A DNA stretch of 64,000 nucleotides from Pyrinomonadaceae bacterium (GCA_019694355.1 JAIBCB010000003.1:124001-188000); one strand, 5' to 3'; counted from the first letter of the stretch, positions 34,446 through 43,709 are shown. Numbers and translations are program-made. Notes: generated from the letters alone by a model not told the origin.

Positions 34446-34997
34446 CTAATTATTCTGAGGTTTTTCGGCGACCGTCTTTAGTTGGCTCAAACCTCTTTCG
34501 AAGTCGGCGCCGATCGCCTTGTCCATATCGACAAAGAGCGAGAAGGCTTTTGACATAAAGTTGTGCTTTCCGTTCATTGTCCATTCCACGTCCGAGTTTG
34601 CTCCTGCCGGTGTGATCTTAATGTCGATGGTGGATGAAGAATCGAAAGGCTTAATGAAATGGAGGTCGATCTTGACAAGGCTCGGCGGCGTGCTTTCGGC
34701 TATCGTCATTCTGCCTTCGCCAACCTCTTGATCGCCTGTCCAATAGTAAACAGCTCCTTTTCCGCTTTCGGGCCCGGAGATCTCGGTCTTCATATTTGGG
34801 TCAAGTTTAGCCCAAGGCGACCAGGCGTCCCACTTATGGAAATCATTGACCTCAGAAAACACGCGTTCGGGAGCGGCCGCGATCGTGATCTTCCGCGATA
34901 TCGTAAACTCGTCCGGCTGCATTACGATGAATACGCCGAGCAAGGCAAAGGTCAAAAGGAGAGCAACGACGACCGAGATGATCGCTTTCTTAACCAT
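34446..34997 (-). CDS. SRPBCC-family protein with N-terminal membrane anchor
   Basis: 183 residues. A transmembrane helix (AIISVVVALLLTFALLGVFI) is followed by a START-like SRPBCC domain: ITIAAAPERVFSEVNDFHKWDAWSPWAKLDPNM and VEWTMNGKHNFMSKAFSLFVDMDKAIG. Such domains bind hydrophobic ligands; the ligand is unknown. Confidence 0.8.
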   Translation of the reverse strand: MVKKAIISVVVALLLTFALLGVFIVMQPDEFTISRKITIAAAPERVFSEVNDFHKWDAWSPWAKLDPNMKTEISGPESGKGAVYYWTGDQEVGEGRMTIAESTPPSLVKIDLHFIKPFDSSSTIDIKITPAGANSDVEWTMNGKHNFMSKAFSLFVDMDKAIGADFERGLSQLKTVAEKPQNN

Positions 34998-35060
34998 AAA
35001 AACACCTCAGACGGGAGACTTTTGCGTGAAAGCATACTACACAAAGTGTCTTGAGCCCAA

Positions 35061-35098
35061 AAAGTGAAAGGGTGCGGACTTTTTGGAAAGCCGCACCC
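35061..35098 (-). terminator. Rho-independent terminator of the zinc-ribbon-like gene
   Basis: GGGTGCGG (35070-35077) and CCGCACCC (35091-35098) with an inner CTTT/AAAG; on the minus strand it is followed by TTTCACTTTTT and lies 50 bases after the 35149 stop. Confidence 0.6.
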
Positions 35099-35148
35099 GG
35101 TAGGTAAATATTTGGTAGGTATTATTGAAGGGTTATAAAAACGCTCAT

Positions 35149-35439
35149 TTACGGTCGAGCGGTCACCGAAGGGGGATAGTAGAAACTCCCCGATGTCGTA
35201 AGATCCTTTGTATCAAACTTCTTTCTTGCTCCACAGGAAAGGCAGGCACGATAGCTTACTTTTCCGTTTGTGAATGGCCGGCTAATATCTCGATGCCGGC
35301 AGCCAAATAATCTAACAAAAATTCCGATCCTTTTGCCGAAACCATCGGCTTCTTGACCATCTACACGCCCGATGGCGGATATTTGTTCCAAAATATGCTG
35401 CATAAAACTTTCTTCGAGCTCCTTTTCCCTGTTAAACAC
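35149..35439 (-). CDS. Small protein with a Cys/His cluster
   Basis: 96 residues. The N-terminal half is helical and charged; the C-terminal half GCRHRDISRPFTNGKVSYRAC, then LSCGARKKFDTKDL and FYYPPSV, looks like a treble-clef or zinc-ribbon unit (Cys-x-His, Cys-x2-Cys). Function unknown; the motif recalls small conserved proteins in Acidobacteriota genomes. Start may also be the Met at residue 13. Confidence 0.65.
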   Translation of the reverse strand: MFNREKELEESFMQHILEQISAIGRVDGQEADGFGKRIGIFVRLFGCRHRDISRPFTNGKVSYRACLSCGARKKFDTKDLTTSGSFYYPPSVTARP

Positions 35440-35652
35440 CCAATTTCGGTGGTCTTACAAAAAAGAACGCAAACGCGTCGAAGTTTTTGCATTACTTTGA
35501 TGTTCAAAATGACAAAAAAGTTTGCATTTTTGAAAACCGACAGACTAACCTTTTTCACGCCAATTTTCAAACCGCGACGCGATATTAGATAATACTTCGC
35601 TGGCACAACGTTGTTTGGATTTTCCGGAAGCCGTGAATAATTGGGGTCAAAA

Positions 35653-36636
35653 ATGAAGAAAACAGCACTTTCGATAGGGTTAATTTTACTGAGTATATTT
35701 ATCTTTTCGGCACAAACACGTGCCTGGGACGATGTCGGCCATAAACTTACCGCGTACATCGCCTGGCAGAATATGACGCCCGAAGCGAGGACCCGCGTAA
35801 TAGAAATACTGCGGGCCGCTCCAGAAGAGGCACAACTTTCGACCTTTTATATGAGTTATGGCTCGCAGAGCAAGGCCGAACGCGAACGTGAATTCTTCGT
35901 GATGATCGCGAGTTGGGCCGATTTTATTAAGGACAAAGGGTTTCCGGTCCGCTATAAGACGTATTCGAACTCAAATTGGCATTATTCGGATACATTCTGG
36001 CACGTCGAGAATGGAAAGGCCGTTATGGACACAGATGTCGAAAAGAACGGTCTTGCAATGGATAAGCTCGAAGAATTCAGCAAGCTGATCACGAGTTCGG
36101 CTTCAGACAAGGAAAAGGCGATAGCCGTTGCATGGCTTATTCATATAATTGGCGACCTGCATCAACCGCTCCACGTTTCGGCAAAGACGACCAAGAGCTA
36201 TCCAAAAGGCGATCAAGGCGGTAACCTTTTCTTTCTTACCCCAAAAGGGACGCCGAGAGACCAGCAGCAGAATCTTCACGGTTTTTGGGATTCCATAATC
36301 GACCAAACCCAACCGAACACAAAAGACGAGTGCGACGCCGCATATCTTGACCCGATCGGCGATAAGATAATGGCCGCCTACCCGTACGACAAAGAGAAGA
36401 AGACCCTCGAACCGGGCGAGTTCTCAAAATGGAAAGACGAGAGCCTTGAGATAGCCACGAACTTTGCGTACAACAACATCGAATTCTTCAAGAAACCGTC
36501 GGACGACTATCAGCAAAAGGCGTTTCGCATCTCCGAGAAGCAGATCGCTCTTGCAGGCTACCGCATTGCAGATATGTTCAACACAGCATTCGGAACGACT
36601 GCCGTCAAAGAAGCCGAGGGTAAGATCCCAAACTAA
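35653..36636 (+). CDS. Secreted S1/P1-type nuclease
   Basis: 327 residues from ATG 35653. Signal peptide ends ...TRA before WDDVGHKLTAYIA; in this family the mature N-terminal Trp and the next His/Asp bind zinc. IIGDLHQPLHVS, NLHGFWDSIID and the intervening Asp/His residues complete the trinuclear zinc site. Degrades single-stranded nucleic acids. Its TAA touches the next ATG. Confidence 0.92.
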   Translation: MKKTALSIGLILLSIFIFSAQTRAWDDVGHKLTAYIAWQNMTPEARTRVIEILRAAPEEAQLSTFYMSYGSQSKAEREREFFVMIASWADFIKDKGFPVRYKTYSNSNWHYSDTFWHVENGKAVMDTDVEKNGLAMDKLEEFSKLITSSASDKEKAIAVAWLIHIIGDLHQPLHVSAKTTKSYPKGDQGGNLFFLTPKGTPRDQQQNLHGFWDSIIDQTQPNTKDECDAAYLDPIGDKIMAAYPYDKEKKTLEPGEFSKWKDESLEIATNFAYNNIEFFKKPSDDYQQKAFRISEKQIALAGYRIADMFNTAFGTTAVKEAEGKIPN

Positions 36637-37764
36637 ATGAGCGAAGGTTCTTTAGAATATTTCAGGTCGCGGCAGGATGCGATGGTCGAGGAGATCAACG
36701 AACTCGTCGCCATCGAAACGCCTTCGCACGACCTCGATGGAAGTTCGCGGATAGTCGAATTGCTCGCGAGCAAATTTCGCGAAGTTTCTGACTGCGTCGA
36801 GATCGAAAAAGCAAATGGCGTAGGCAGCCACATCATCGTCCGCGTCGGCGTCGACCTTGGCAAGCAACCGACGCTGATACTCGGCCATACAGATACCGTT
36901 CATCCTTTAGGAACGATCGACCGGAATCCGATCCGTATCGAGAACGCGAGGCTTTTTGGGCCGGGCGTTTTTGATATGAAAGGCAATATTCCGCTCGTTC
37001 TCGAGGCTCTGCGGTATCTTTCGGCGGAGAAGATCGAGCGGCCGATAACGATCCTGCTGTCCTGCGATGAAGAGACCGGAAGTGCGACAGGACGCGATCT
37101 GGTAGAACGCGAAGCAGCGAATTCCGTGCGGTGCCTTGTGCTCGAACCGTCGGCTGCTGGAGCGGTCAAGACGGCCAGAAAAGGAACCGGCGTATTTTGC
37201 CTTGAGGCAACCGGTGTTCCCGCTCACGCGGGCCTTGAGCCCGACCGAGGAGCGAACGCCATTACCGAGCTTGCGAGACAAGTAGATGCCATTCATTCCG
37301 TCGCCGATCGCGACGCTGGGACGACCGTAAACGTTACGACATTTTCGGGCGGCACGACAACCAACGTTATACCGGCCTTTGCGGCGTGCGAGATCGATGT
37401 GCGCTTTTCGAAGGCGGCGGAAGGCGACCGCGTAGAAGCCGAATTGAGAAAGCTTTCCGCACATGACGCACGAGTTAAGCTCGAACTTAAGGGCCACATC
37501 AACCGCCCGCCGCTCGAAGAAACCAAAGATGTAATGGCTCTCTACGAAAAGGCGAGATCGGCCGCCGCGGTACTTGGCTTTGAACTCGGTCACACACAGG
37601 TTGGCGGAGCATCGGATGGCAATTTCGTAGCCGCTCTTGGCATTCCCGTTCTTGACGGTTTGGGAATAACGGGCGACGGAGCTCATACTCTTGATGAGTA
37701 TATTGAGATCGAAGATATTCCGAGACGCGCGGCCCTTTTGACGAAACTGCTGATCGAGGAATAG
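36637..37764 (+). CDS. M20-family metallopeptidase (glutamate carboxypeptidase type)
   Basis: 375 residues, no signal peptide. GHTDTVHPLG and FDMKGN supply the first zinc ligands, CDEETGSATG the catalytic Glu pair, and VGGASDGNFVAALGIPVLDGLG the C-terminal His-equivalent region; the lid domain dimerises. Nearest to carboxypeptidase G2/ArgE-type enzymes. Starts immediately after the nuclease stop. Confidence 0.9.
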   Translation: MSEGSLEYFRSRQDAMVEEINELVAIETPSHDLDGSSRIVELLASKFREVSDCVEIEKANGVGSHIIVRVGVDLGKQPTLILGHTDTVHPLGTIDRNPIRIENARLFGPGVFDMKGNIPLVLEALRYLSAEKIERPITILLSCDEETGSATGRDLVEREAANSVRCLVLEPSAAGAVKTARKGTGVFCLEATGVPAHAGLEPDRGANAITELARQVDAIHSVADRDAGTTVNVTTFSGGTTTNVIPAFAACEIDVRFSKAAEGDRVEAELRKLSAHDARVKLELKGHINRPPLEETKDVMALYEKARSAAAVLGFELGHTQVGGASDGNFVAALGIPVLDGLGITGDGAHTLDEYIEIEDIPRRAALLTKLLIEE

Positions 37765-37794
37765 GCTTTCTCGGATCTTCATTACACAAAAGAC

Positions 37795-37894
37795 GGAGGC
37801 GAAACCTGTCCGGTGATGGGCGCGGTCTTCAAAATCGTCTGCGAGTTCGCCAAACGCGGGCTTGGGTGGGTTCGACTCCCACACGCCTCCGCCA
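37795..37894 (+). tRNA. selC: Selenocysteine tRNA (anticodon UCA)
   Basis: 100 bases including encoded CCA. Acceptor GGAGGCG pairs with CGCCTCC (the eighth pair is A-A); D arm CCTGTC-CGGT-GATGGG has the six-pair stem and four-base loop special to tRNA-Sec; anticodon arm GCGGT-CTTCAAA-ATCGT has UCA at 37829-37831; a long variable arm follows; T arm GTGGG-TTCGACT-CCCAC. Reads the UGA of selD. Sits 30 bases after the M20 gene and 21 before dprA; a longer dprA frame would overlap it. Confidence 0.95.
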
Positions 37895-37915
37895 ATCTCA
37901 TCGACAAGAACATCT

Positions 37916-39043
37916 ATGCTGGCTTGGATAGCCTTGAATATGACGCCCGGCATCGGCCCGCGTGCGGCGACCGTGCTGCTAGAACGATTCGGTTCGGCCG
38001 AGGCGGTGTTTCATGCTTCGCGGTCGCAGCTCGAACTTTTAAGAATGGACGCCCAGACGGTCGATGCGATCCTTTCGCGGAGCTTTGACGAGCGTGCAAA
38101 ACGCGAATTCGACGAGGTCAAGAAGCTTGGCGGCGACATTCTTGTGCTCGACGACGGCAGCTATCCTGAGATCTTGCGGGAGATCGCTGATCCACCGCCG
38201 GTGCTTTATGTAAAAGGCGATTGGCAGGCGTGTTTCGATCAGCCGAGCATCGGCGTCGTCGGTTCGCGTTCGTGTTCGACCTACGGCGAGAACGCTTCTG
38301 AGATGCTCGCACGCGACCTTGCCTCGCGAGGCATTACGATCACATCGGGCCTTGCACGCGGCATCGACTCAGCCGCTCATCGAGGCGCGATCCGCGGACA
38401 GGGCCGCACGATAGCCGTAATGGGCACGGGGATCGATGCTGTTTATCCACGCGAGAATAACGGCCTCGTTCGCGAAATACTCGCAAACGGCGGGTGTCTC
38501 GTAACACAGTTCCCGCTTGGCACACCGCCCTTGAAGGAGAATTTCCCGTATCGGAACCGCATTATCAGCGGCTTGAGCCTCGGCGTGTTGATAGTTGAGG
38601 CGTCCGAGCGGAGCGGTTCGCTGATCACGGCACGCCTTGCCGTCGAGCAGGATCGCGAGGTATTGGCCGTCCCCGGCAACATTACGAGCGGCAACTCTTT
38701 CGGCACGAATTACCTTATAAAGAGCGGCGCAAAACTTGTGCAGCAATGGCAGGACATCGTGGCTGAAATGCCGTCCGACATAGCCGCGAGAATTTTGCCG
38801 CCGAAAACAGACGATCGCAAGCAACGCGAGAAGACCCAAAACGAGAACTATGTTCCGCCCGATCTTTCGCCGAATGAGATAACGGTTTACAAAGCACTCT
38901 CGCTCGACGACGCAACGCATATCGACATTCTTGTCGAAACCTGTGGGCTGAGTTTTGGCGACCTAAATTCAGCCCTCGTCTCGCTCGATATCAAAGACCT
39001 CATCCGCGTCCTCCCCGGCAAATGCTACGCTAGGAAAGCCTAG
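37916..39043 (+). CDS. dprA: DNA processing protein DprA
   Basis: 375 residues from ATG 37916, chosen because the earlier ATG at 37862 lies in the tRNA. N-terminal helix-hairpin-helix region (LNMTPGIGPRAATVLLERFG), the Rossmann core (GVVGSRSCSTYGE, TSGLARGIDSAAHRGA, AVMGTGIDAVYPREN, EASERSGSLITARLA) and a winged-helix C-terminal region. Loads RecA on incoming single-stranded DNA, so it suggests natural transformation. Confidence 0.93.
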   Translation: MLAWIALNMTPGIGPRAATVLLERFGSAEAVFHASRSQLELLRMDAQTVDAILSRSFDERAKREFDEVKKLGGDILVLDDGSYPEILREIADPPPVLYVKGDWQACFDQPSIGVVGSRSCSTYGENASEMLARDLASRGITITSGLARGIDSAAHRGAIRGQGRTIAVMGTGIDAVYPRENNGLVREILANGGCLVTQFPLGTPPLKENFPYRNRIISGLSLGVLIVEASERSGSLITARLAVEQDREVLAVPGNITSGNSFGTNYLIKSGAKLVQQWQDIVAEMPSDIAARILPPKTDDRKQREKTQNENYVPPDLSPNEITVYKALSLDDATHIDILVETCGLSFGDLNSALVSLDIKDLIRVLPGKCYARKA

Positions 39044-40700
39044 ACCGCTTGTCCGCAGTCAGAACCGCCTGCGCCAGCGGGCGGCCAATGTCAGTACCAC
39101 CTGCGGTAGCGGGTGGGTTGGCTCTTACCACAGAGGCCACAGAGAACACAGAGGAAGACCCACGTCAGCCTGCGCGAACGGCACGGGGCGTTGCAGAAGC
39201 CCGCACAGCGAAATTGAGAATGGAGAATGGAGAATGGAGAACAGATGATCCGTTGAAGAAGCCCGAACGTTAGTAAGGGCACGCACATCATCCAGTCAAC
39301 GGTTGAAAACCACTCACGCCCGGCCTCCATTCCCAATTAACAATCCACAATGAACAATTCACAATTTCCCGATGTTTGTCCCGTCCCACCGCGAATGGGA
39401 AAAGTGGGACAAAGTGGGACAAAAATCGGCGTTCTGGCGACCTGCGGTTACAATTTTTGTCACTATTGTCAAAGATCAGGGTGTAAAACATATGTTTACA
39501 CCATCTCTACGAGTATATCACACGTGTCAAGAGGGATTTTTATTCTTCTTCGAATTGCCCCGATCTTCGAATTGCAAATTAAAGTCGTCTTTTGAGAGCG
39601 CGTGCCCTTACTTGTATCTTGACAATCGGGTGCTTGTCGATCAATAAGGGCACTTGTTGATTTGTTGGAAAAGATGAGTCTGGGACCTTACATTAGCTAC
39701 AAGCATGGCCGCTTCTGCAACCGCTTTTTGAATTGCCCCGGTCTTCAGACCGGGGATCATGGCTCACAAAAAGAATCTCGGAGGCGGCTTGCCGCCGACA
39801 GGACCGAGAACATCTTCTGGGCTATGCCCTCTCGTAGTGCGGTCGGGGTTCGTGGGTCATAGATCCCCACGTGTTGCAAAAGACGCAACCGTGCCCGACC
39901 GATGAGCATACCTAGCTTTTTCTGGAGGCGGCTTGCCGCTGACATGTCTTTGTCGCGTGCTTCGCACGCTCCGATATATTCGTAAGGCGGGTGACGGTCG
40001 GGCAAGCCCGACCGCGCTGCGTTGCGGCAAGCCGCCTCCAAGATCATTTGTTTCGCATATCGGTCGGGCACGGCAACATGTGGGGATCTCTGGCCCACGA
40101 TCCCCGACGCACTGCGCTTGCGGTAAACCGCAAGAACGATTGAGCGTCCACGAATGCAGGAATAGGGTCGCCACGAATGCACGAATCGAAGCCACTTTCG
40201 GGCTCCGCCCGTCTATTTTGCGGTGAAGCTTGCTTCACCGTTGGCCAGTCTCTCCTCAATTCTCGGAGGCTCAGCCTCCGACAACAGCGGCGGAGCCGCA
40301 AAAGGTTGAATAGCGTCATCCGGAAAAGGGTAGCTTCTCCGCAAATAGAGCGGCGGAGCCGCGGTCCTTCTCAATTCTCCATTCTCAATTTTAGGCTTAT
40401 GGTGGCGGCCTTACCCTAGGCTATATTCATATGTCGCCTGCGGGGGCTAAGAGGTGTGGGCGAGGTGTCCGCCTCTTGGAAGAAGGTAGTGCGAGCGAGG
40501 CGTTCGCCGGGCGTTACTTATTATCCCAACAGATATTTTGCCAGACTCCAGAGTGCAAAAAGAAAGGCGATCAGGCTAACACAAATACAAAGCAATCCTT
40601 GCATGCGATACCTTGTTCGTAGGAAGGCATTTCCGTGTTTTCCATGGCACACTATGGGCAGCCCGTCGCCGTCGTAACATACTGGCCGACTATCAACGAA
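39044..40700. other. Gene-free, repeat-rich 1.6 kb
   Basis: Holds the second copy of the dispersed repeat (39124-39536) and then many short palindromes: CCCCGGTCT-tc-AGACCGGGG (39736-39755), several GGAGGCGGCTTGCCGC units in both orientations (near 39781, 39926, 40025), GGTCGGGCAAGCCCGACC (near 39994) and further Gly-Gly-Cys-rich hairpins near 40200-40360. Open frames here follow the repeats and are not protein-like. Confidence 0.6.
39124..39536 (-). repeat. Dispersed repeat element, copy B (inverted)
   Basis: Reverse-complement relative of 24655-25286: 39290-39536 matches 24655-24930 and 39124-39200 matches 25196-25286, in the same order. About 250 bases separate the blocks in copy A but under 100 here. 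The pair flanks dnaA-oriC-dnaN. Confidence 0.7.
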
Positions 40701-41279
40701 TTATTTCCTCGAATGGATTCTAGACTCGATCTCTTTTGCTTCCGCCTCAAACCCCTGGGCACGTAGTCCCGCCGCAAATTCGTTTATAAGGGTGTTAGCT
40801 GTGTCCTCTTCCGCTAATCGGCTCCGGTGCACAAATACTCTATCGACTAGCTCACGAACCTTTTCAGGAGACCGCAGGTGATAGACATAGACGAATCCGA
40901 GCCAGCGGTACGAGACCCCAAGGCCCGAACAAGATGGGGCCTGTTCACAAACTTCAGCGGAGGTGGTCAGTTGCTTTTCGGCATCGGCAAACTTTCGCTG
41001 CGTGATGAGCAATTGACCCTTGCTGTTCATTGCCATAACAACACCATCCGTCCAGTCGATCTCGGCGGCTTCTTTCTCGGCCGCGTCGAGTTGCGTCCAA
41101 GCTGCGTCATAGTCCTCCTTAAGCTCTAGTTGTTCCGCCGCCTTTAACTTTTGATCGACAGACCTCAAAGTTGTGTATCGGTTAGGCCCGCAGGCCTGCA
41201 GCAGGAAAAGAGCGACTAGAATCCCGGCTAGTCTAAAGGCCGGCCTGTGTCGCCCGCAAATCACAAATCTCACGATCAT
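40701..41279 (-). CDS. Lipoprotein with TPR-like helices
   Basis: 192 residues. Basic N-terminus, hydrophobic stretch and lipobox ALFLLQAC (Cys 30). The rest is helical with TPR-like pairs (EQLELKEDYDAAWTQLDAAEKEA, GQLLITQRKFADAEKQL). No enzyme motif. Stands alone after the repeat region. Confidence 0.7.
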   Translation of the reverse strand: MIVRFVICGRHRPAFRLAGILVALFLLQACGPNRYTTLRSVDQKLKAAEQLELKEDYDAAWTQLDAAEKEAAEIDWTDGVVMAMNSKGQLLITQRKFADAEKQLTTSAEVCEQAPSCSGLGVSYRWLGFVYVYHLRSPEKVRELVDRVFVHRSRLAEEDTANTLINEFAAGLRAQGFEAEAKEIESRIHSRK

Positions 41280-41334
41280 CGTTTGTCTGATGGGATGTCT
41301 AAGTTTATATCAAATACAGTCTCAACAATAGGTG

Positions 41335-41450
41335 AAGTTGCGGCGGGAGACGGCCTGGCCGAGGGCCTCGGTCGTTATGCGCGGGGATGCCTTGATTAGT
41401 ACACGTCGTACACAAAAACCATTGTTTCGCGGGTAGTGCGACGAGCCTAT
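41335..41450 (-). pseudogene. RHS-repeat remnant
   Basis: On the minus strand a short frame reads ASPRITTEALGQAVSRRNFTY, the RHS core pattern (HLGSPR-TD..G..V.R.DF); it is cut by stops on both sides. A similar scrap lies at 42091-42430. Confidence 0.45.
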
Positions 41451-41460
41451 ACTCACGCCA

Positions 41461-41793
41461 TTACTCCCTGCGTGCTTCTGCGAGTTCATCGTCTGGGTTT
41501 AATGTTCTTCTTGCGGCGTGCCGAACACGAAGCACATACACAGTGTTCCCCTTAACGGTAAACAATATTCGATATCGGCCGTAAATAAGTTGGCGTATGT
41601 CGTCCTCAAAGAAGGAATTTTCGCGAGCAGATCCACACCTCAGCGGAGATCGTTCAAGTGAGCGTAGAGCCTCGATCAAGCCGTCATACCAATGAAGAGC
41701 GGCTTCCGGTACACCTTCGTTGAATATCCACATAAAGGCTTCGTCGGCGTCGGCCAATGCCCTTTTTGTCGACTCGACCTTGTAGGACTTCAT
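41461..41793 (-). CDS. RelE/ParE-type toxin
   Basis: 110 residues. ESTKRALADADEAFMWI, ALRSLERSPLRC, IRQLIYGRYRILFTVKGNTVYVLRVRHAARR is the RelE/ParE fold with the C-terminal strand and basic end. Its ATG overlaps the stop of the Phd gene by four bases. May act on ribosome-bound mRNA or gyrase; the sequence does not decide. Confidence 0.88.
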   Translation of the reverse strand: MKSYKVESTKRALADADEAFMWIFNEGVPEAALHWYDGLIEALRSLERSPLRCGSARENSFFEDDIRQLIYGRYRILFTVKGNTVYVLRVRHAARRTLNPDDELAEARRE

Positions 41794-42086
41794 TTACGTT
41801 TCAAAACAGGGTGCCGTCTTTTCATCTCTTTATCGAAAGCATCCAGCGAAAGGGTGTTTCCCAGCTCGATGTCGGAGAGCCCTTCGCGGATGGCATCGAT
41901 GTCTTTGACCCTCTCCAGAATATCGAGCATGTTCTGGTAGCTCTCAGCGTCCTGAACAACTACCTCCGCCCGCCCATTCATCGTTAAGACAACGGGTTTC
42001 CCCGTCTTCTTTAACCGCTTTACGAAGTCAGGCGTTTTCCTCTTAAAATCTGATATCGAATGAATGTCCGTCTTGATGTTTAGCAT
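41790..42086 (-). CDS. Phd/YefM-type antitoxin
   Basis: 98 residues. SISDFKRKTPDFVKRLKKTGKPVVLTMNGRAEVVVQDAESYQNML is the Phd/YefM DNA-binding domain; the C-terminal helix (DIELGNTLSLDAFDKEMKRR) should bind the toxin. Overlaps the toxin gene. Confidence 0.9.
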   Translation of the reverse strand: MLNIKTDIHSISDFKRKTPDFVKRLKKTGKPVVLTMNGRAEVVVQDAESYQNMLDILERVKDIDAIREGLSDIELGNTLSLDAFDKEMKRRHPVLKRK

Positions 42087-42090
42087 ATAC

Positions 42091-42430
42091 CCTTAAGGCT
42101 CCCGCAGCATTAAATTACGCTCATATTTGATGCTACTCTCAAAGCCGCAAACCCGCAACCATGTTTTGATGGCTAGTGGATTGTTAAGTGTCCTCAATGT
42201 CTCGGCAACAGCTTTGGCGTCGGTCGTGATGCGCGGGGAACCGAGGTGATCGTTGGTCAGATTCGAGCGCGTTCTGACGACGCGCCCGACGGATACATCT
42301 CTTCGATCAACGCTCCTGACAGGTTATTATAAGTGTAACCCGTCGTGTATCCCAAAGGATCTCCCGCCGCCGTCTGCTTCGCACTCAACACATGTCCTAA
42401 GATGTCTGTGGGCGTCGAAGAATGTAACGA
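42091..42430 (-). pseudogene. RHS-repeat gene remnant (frameshifted)
   Basis: Minus strand: one frame reads DPLGYTTGYTYNNLSGALIE then EMYPSGA, a YD-repeat; after a shift near 42265 another frame reads TNDHLGSPRITTDAKAV and runs to a TAA at 42091. Together they are the end of an RHS core without N- or C-terminal parts. Confidence 0.6.
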
Positions 42431-42810
42431 GCGCCTAACTCTTCTGATTCATAGTATGCCAAATACGAGAAAGGTGTAGGGATAACTAATGTTCCGAATC
42501 CACTTCCAACCGTTGCGTCCAAAGCATCGCCTAACGACATCTCCAAAAAGTTCAGTTTAGAGTTCGTTGAAACCAAGAGACAGAGATCAGACTTCGTCCA
42601 TTCTTTCAATAATCGCAGAATTTCGTCCGGATTCTGCTGCGAGGGAGCAAGGAGGTTGGCGTGAATCAGGTCGTCAGGATCTACATGATCTAGTCCCCTT
42701 CGAAAGCGTTCTTGCCCTCTCGGTGTTTCAATGAGCGACAGTACTCTCCTTCGAGCTGAAGGATGAAAAAAAGTTCTAATAAAAGCATCAATGAGCGCGT
42801 TCTTGTTCAT
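42397..42810 (-). CDS. Hypothetical protein
   Basis: 137 residues, soluble (FIRTFFHPSARRRVLSLIETPRG, EILRLLKEWTKSDLCLLVSTN, FGTLVIPTPFSYLAYYESEEL). No family recognised. It overlaps the upstream end of the RHS remnant, and such positions often hold immunity or orphan effector-related genes, but there is no direct evidence. Confidence 0.5.
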   Translation of the reverse strand: MNKNALIDAFIRTFFHPSARRRVLSLIETPRGQERFRRGLDHVDPDDLIHANLLAPSQQNPDEILRLLKEWTKSDLCLLVSTNSKLNFLEMSLGDALDATVGSGFGTLVIPTPFSYLAYYESEELGARYILRRPQTS

Positions 42811-42986
42811 TATTCGCCTTAATCATTGAAGCGATAAAAGGTTCCGAAAACAACTGAATCAAGCTTCTTTGCCGTCCGAACCATATCACGTAACTCTGTC
42901 GACGGACGCCTTTCAGCAGACTTGGCTTGTATTATCTCAACGTTGTCAAGCCCGAAGAAGAAGCTTTTGTTCGCTGACGCTGAAGG

Positions 42987-43709
42987 TCAATGTTTCATCA
43001 GACGTTCCGGAATTATTGGCATTTCTCCGGCGGAATACTGAAAGGTTTCGTAAATGCCATCGCCGTCTTGATCTGTGTACACTAACACAATAGTCATCGC
43101 TGCACGGGCTTTTATCTTCCCATTTTCGTCAACTTCAACCCAATCACCTCTCATTACGTAACAAAACGGCCGACCTTGCGCGGAAAACACCTTCATACGT
43201 CTGATCAACCAAGCCTTGTTTTCCAAGGTTGGATCTCTATCGACATCAAAGGCGGTATTGCCGTCTGCATACTGGATCACATCGACGAGAGGAATGTAAT
43301 CTATTTGCTCGATCCTAGCTATTGATTTGTTGGTCTTATATCTCTCTCTTGACACTTCTTTGAACAGAGTGATATCCGGCAATTCCCAACCGGCGGCGTT
43401 TATTAGCCGCTTCGAATCGTCCCGAATGCGAAGTTTAGACTGTGTGGGAGAAGGTGTTATCACCTTCTCGTTAATCTCTTGAGTGGCTACATTTTGAGTG
43501 GCTACATTCTGAGTCTGACACGCCGCACCAAGTGAAATAAAACACTTTGTACGATTGTAAGACAGGAAGTTTACGGCCTCAAAGAGCAATTGGTGGAGAA
43601 TCAGAGCGGTTACGATCTGTTGTCCGGGGCGGAACTTGAGGGAGATCTTAGTGCCGTTTGCGACACGGAGATCGAAAAATCCACGATAGGACATAGACCG
43701 AATACACAA
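42987..43709 (-). CDS. Hypothetical lipoprotein-like protein
   Basis: 240 residues from ATG 43709. A hydrophobic stretch before FISLGAAC looks like a lipobox, which would make the true start internal and non-ATG. It is followed by a tandem QNVATQNVAT (a 15-base direct repeat) and a mixed domain (WELPDITLFKE, YIPLVDVIQYADGNTAFDVDRDP, VYTDQDGDGIYETFQYSAG). Function unknown. Confidence 0.5.
   Translation of the reverse strand: MCIRSMSYRGFFDLRVANGTKISLKFRPGQQIVTALILHQLLFEAVNFLSYNRTKCFISLGAACQTQNVATQNVATQEINEKVITPSPTQSKLRIRDDSKRLINAAGWELPDITLFKEVSRERYKTNKSIARIEQIDYIPLVDVIQYADGNTAFDVDRDPTLENKAWLIRRMKVFSAQGRPFCYVMRGDWVEVDENGKIKARAAMTIVLVYTDQDGDGIYETFQYSAGEMPIIPERLMKH

Noticed and set aside
36907..37953. 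348-codon minus-strand frame across the M20 gene and the tRNA
   Set aside because: It runs through the selenocysteine tRNA and is the complement of a well-supported peptidase.
39757..40182. 141-codon minus-strand frame in the repeat region
   Set aside because: It is built from GC-rich hairpins and has no protein-like pattern.
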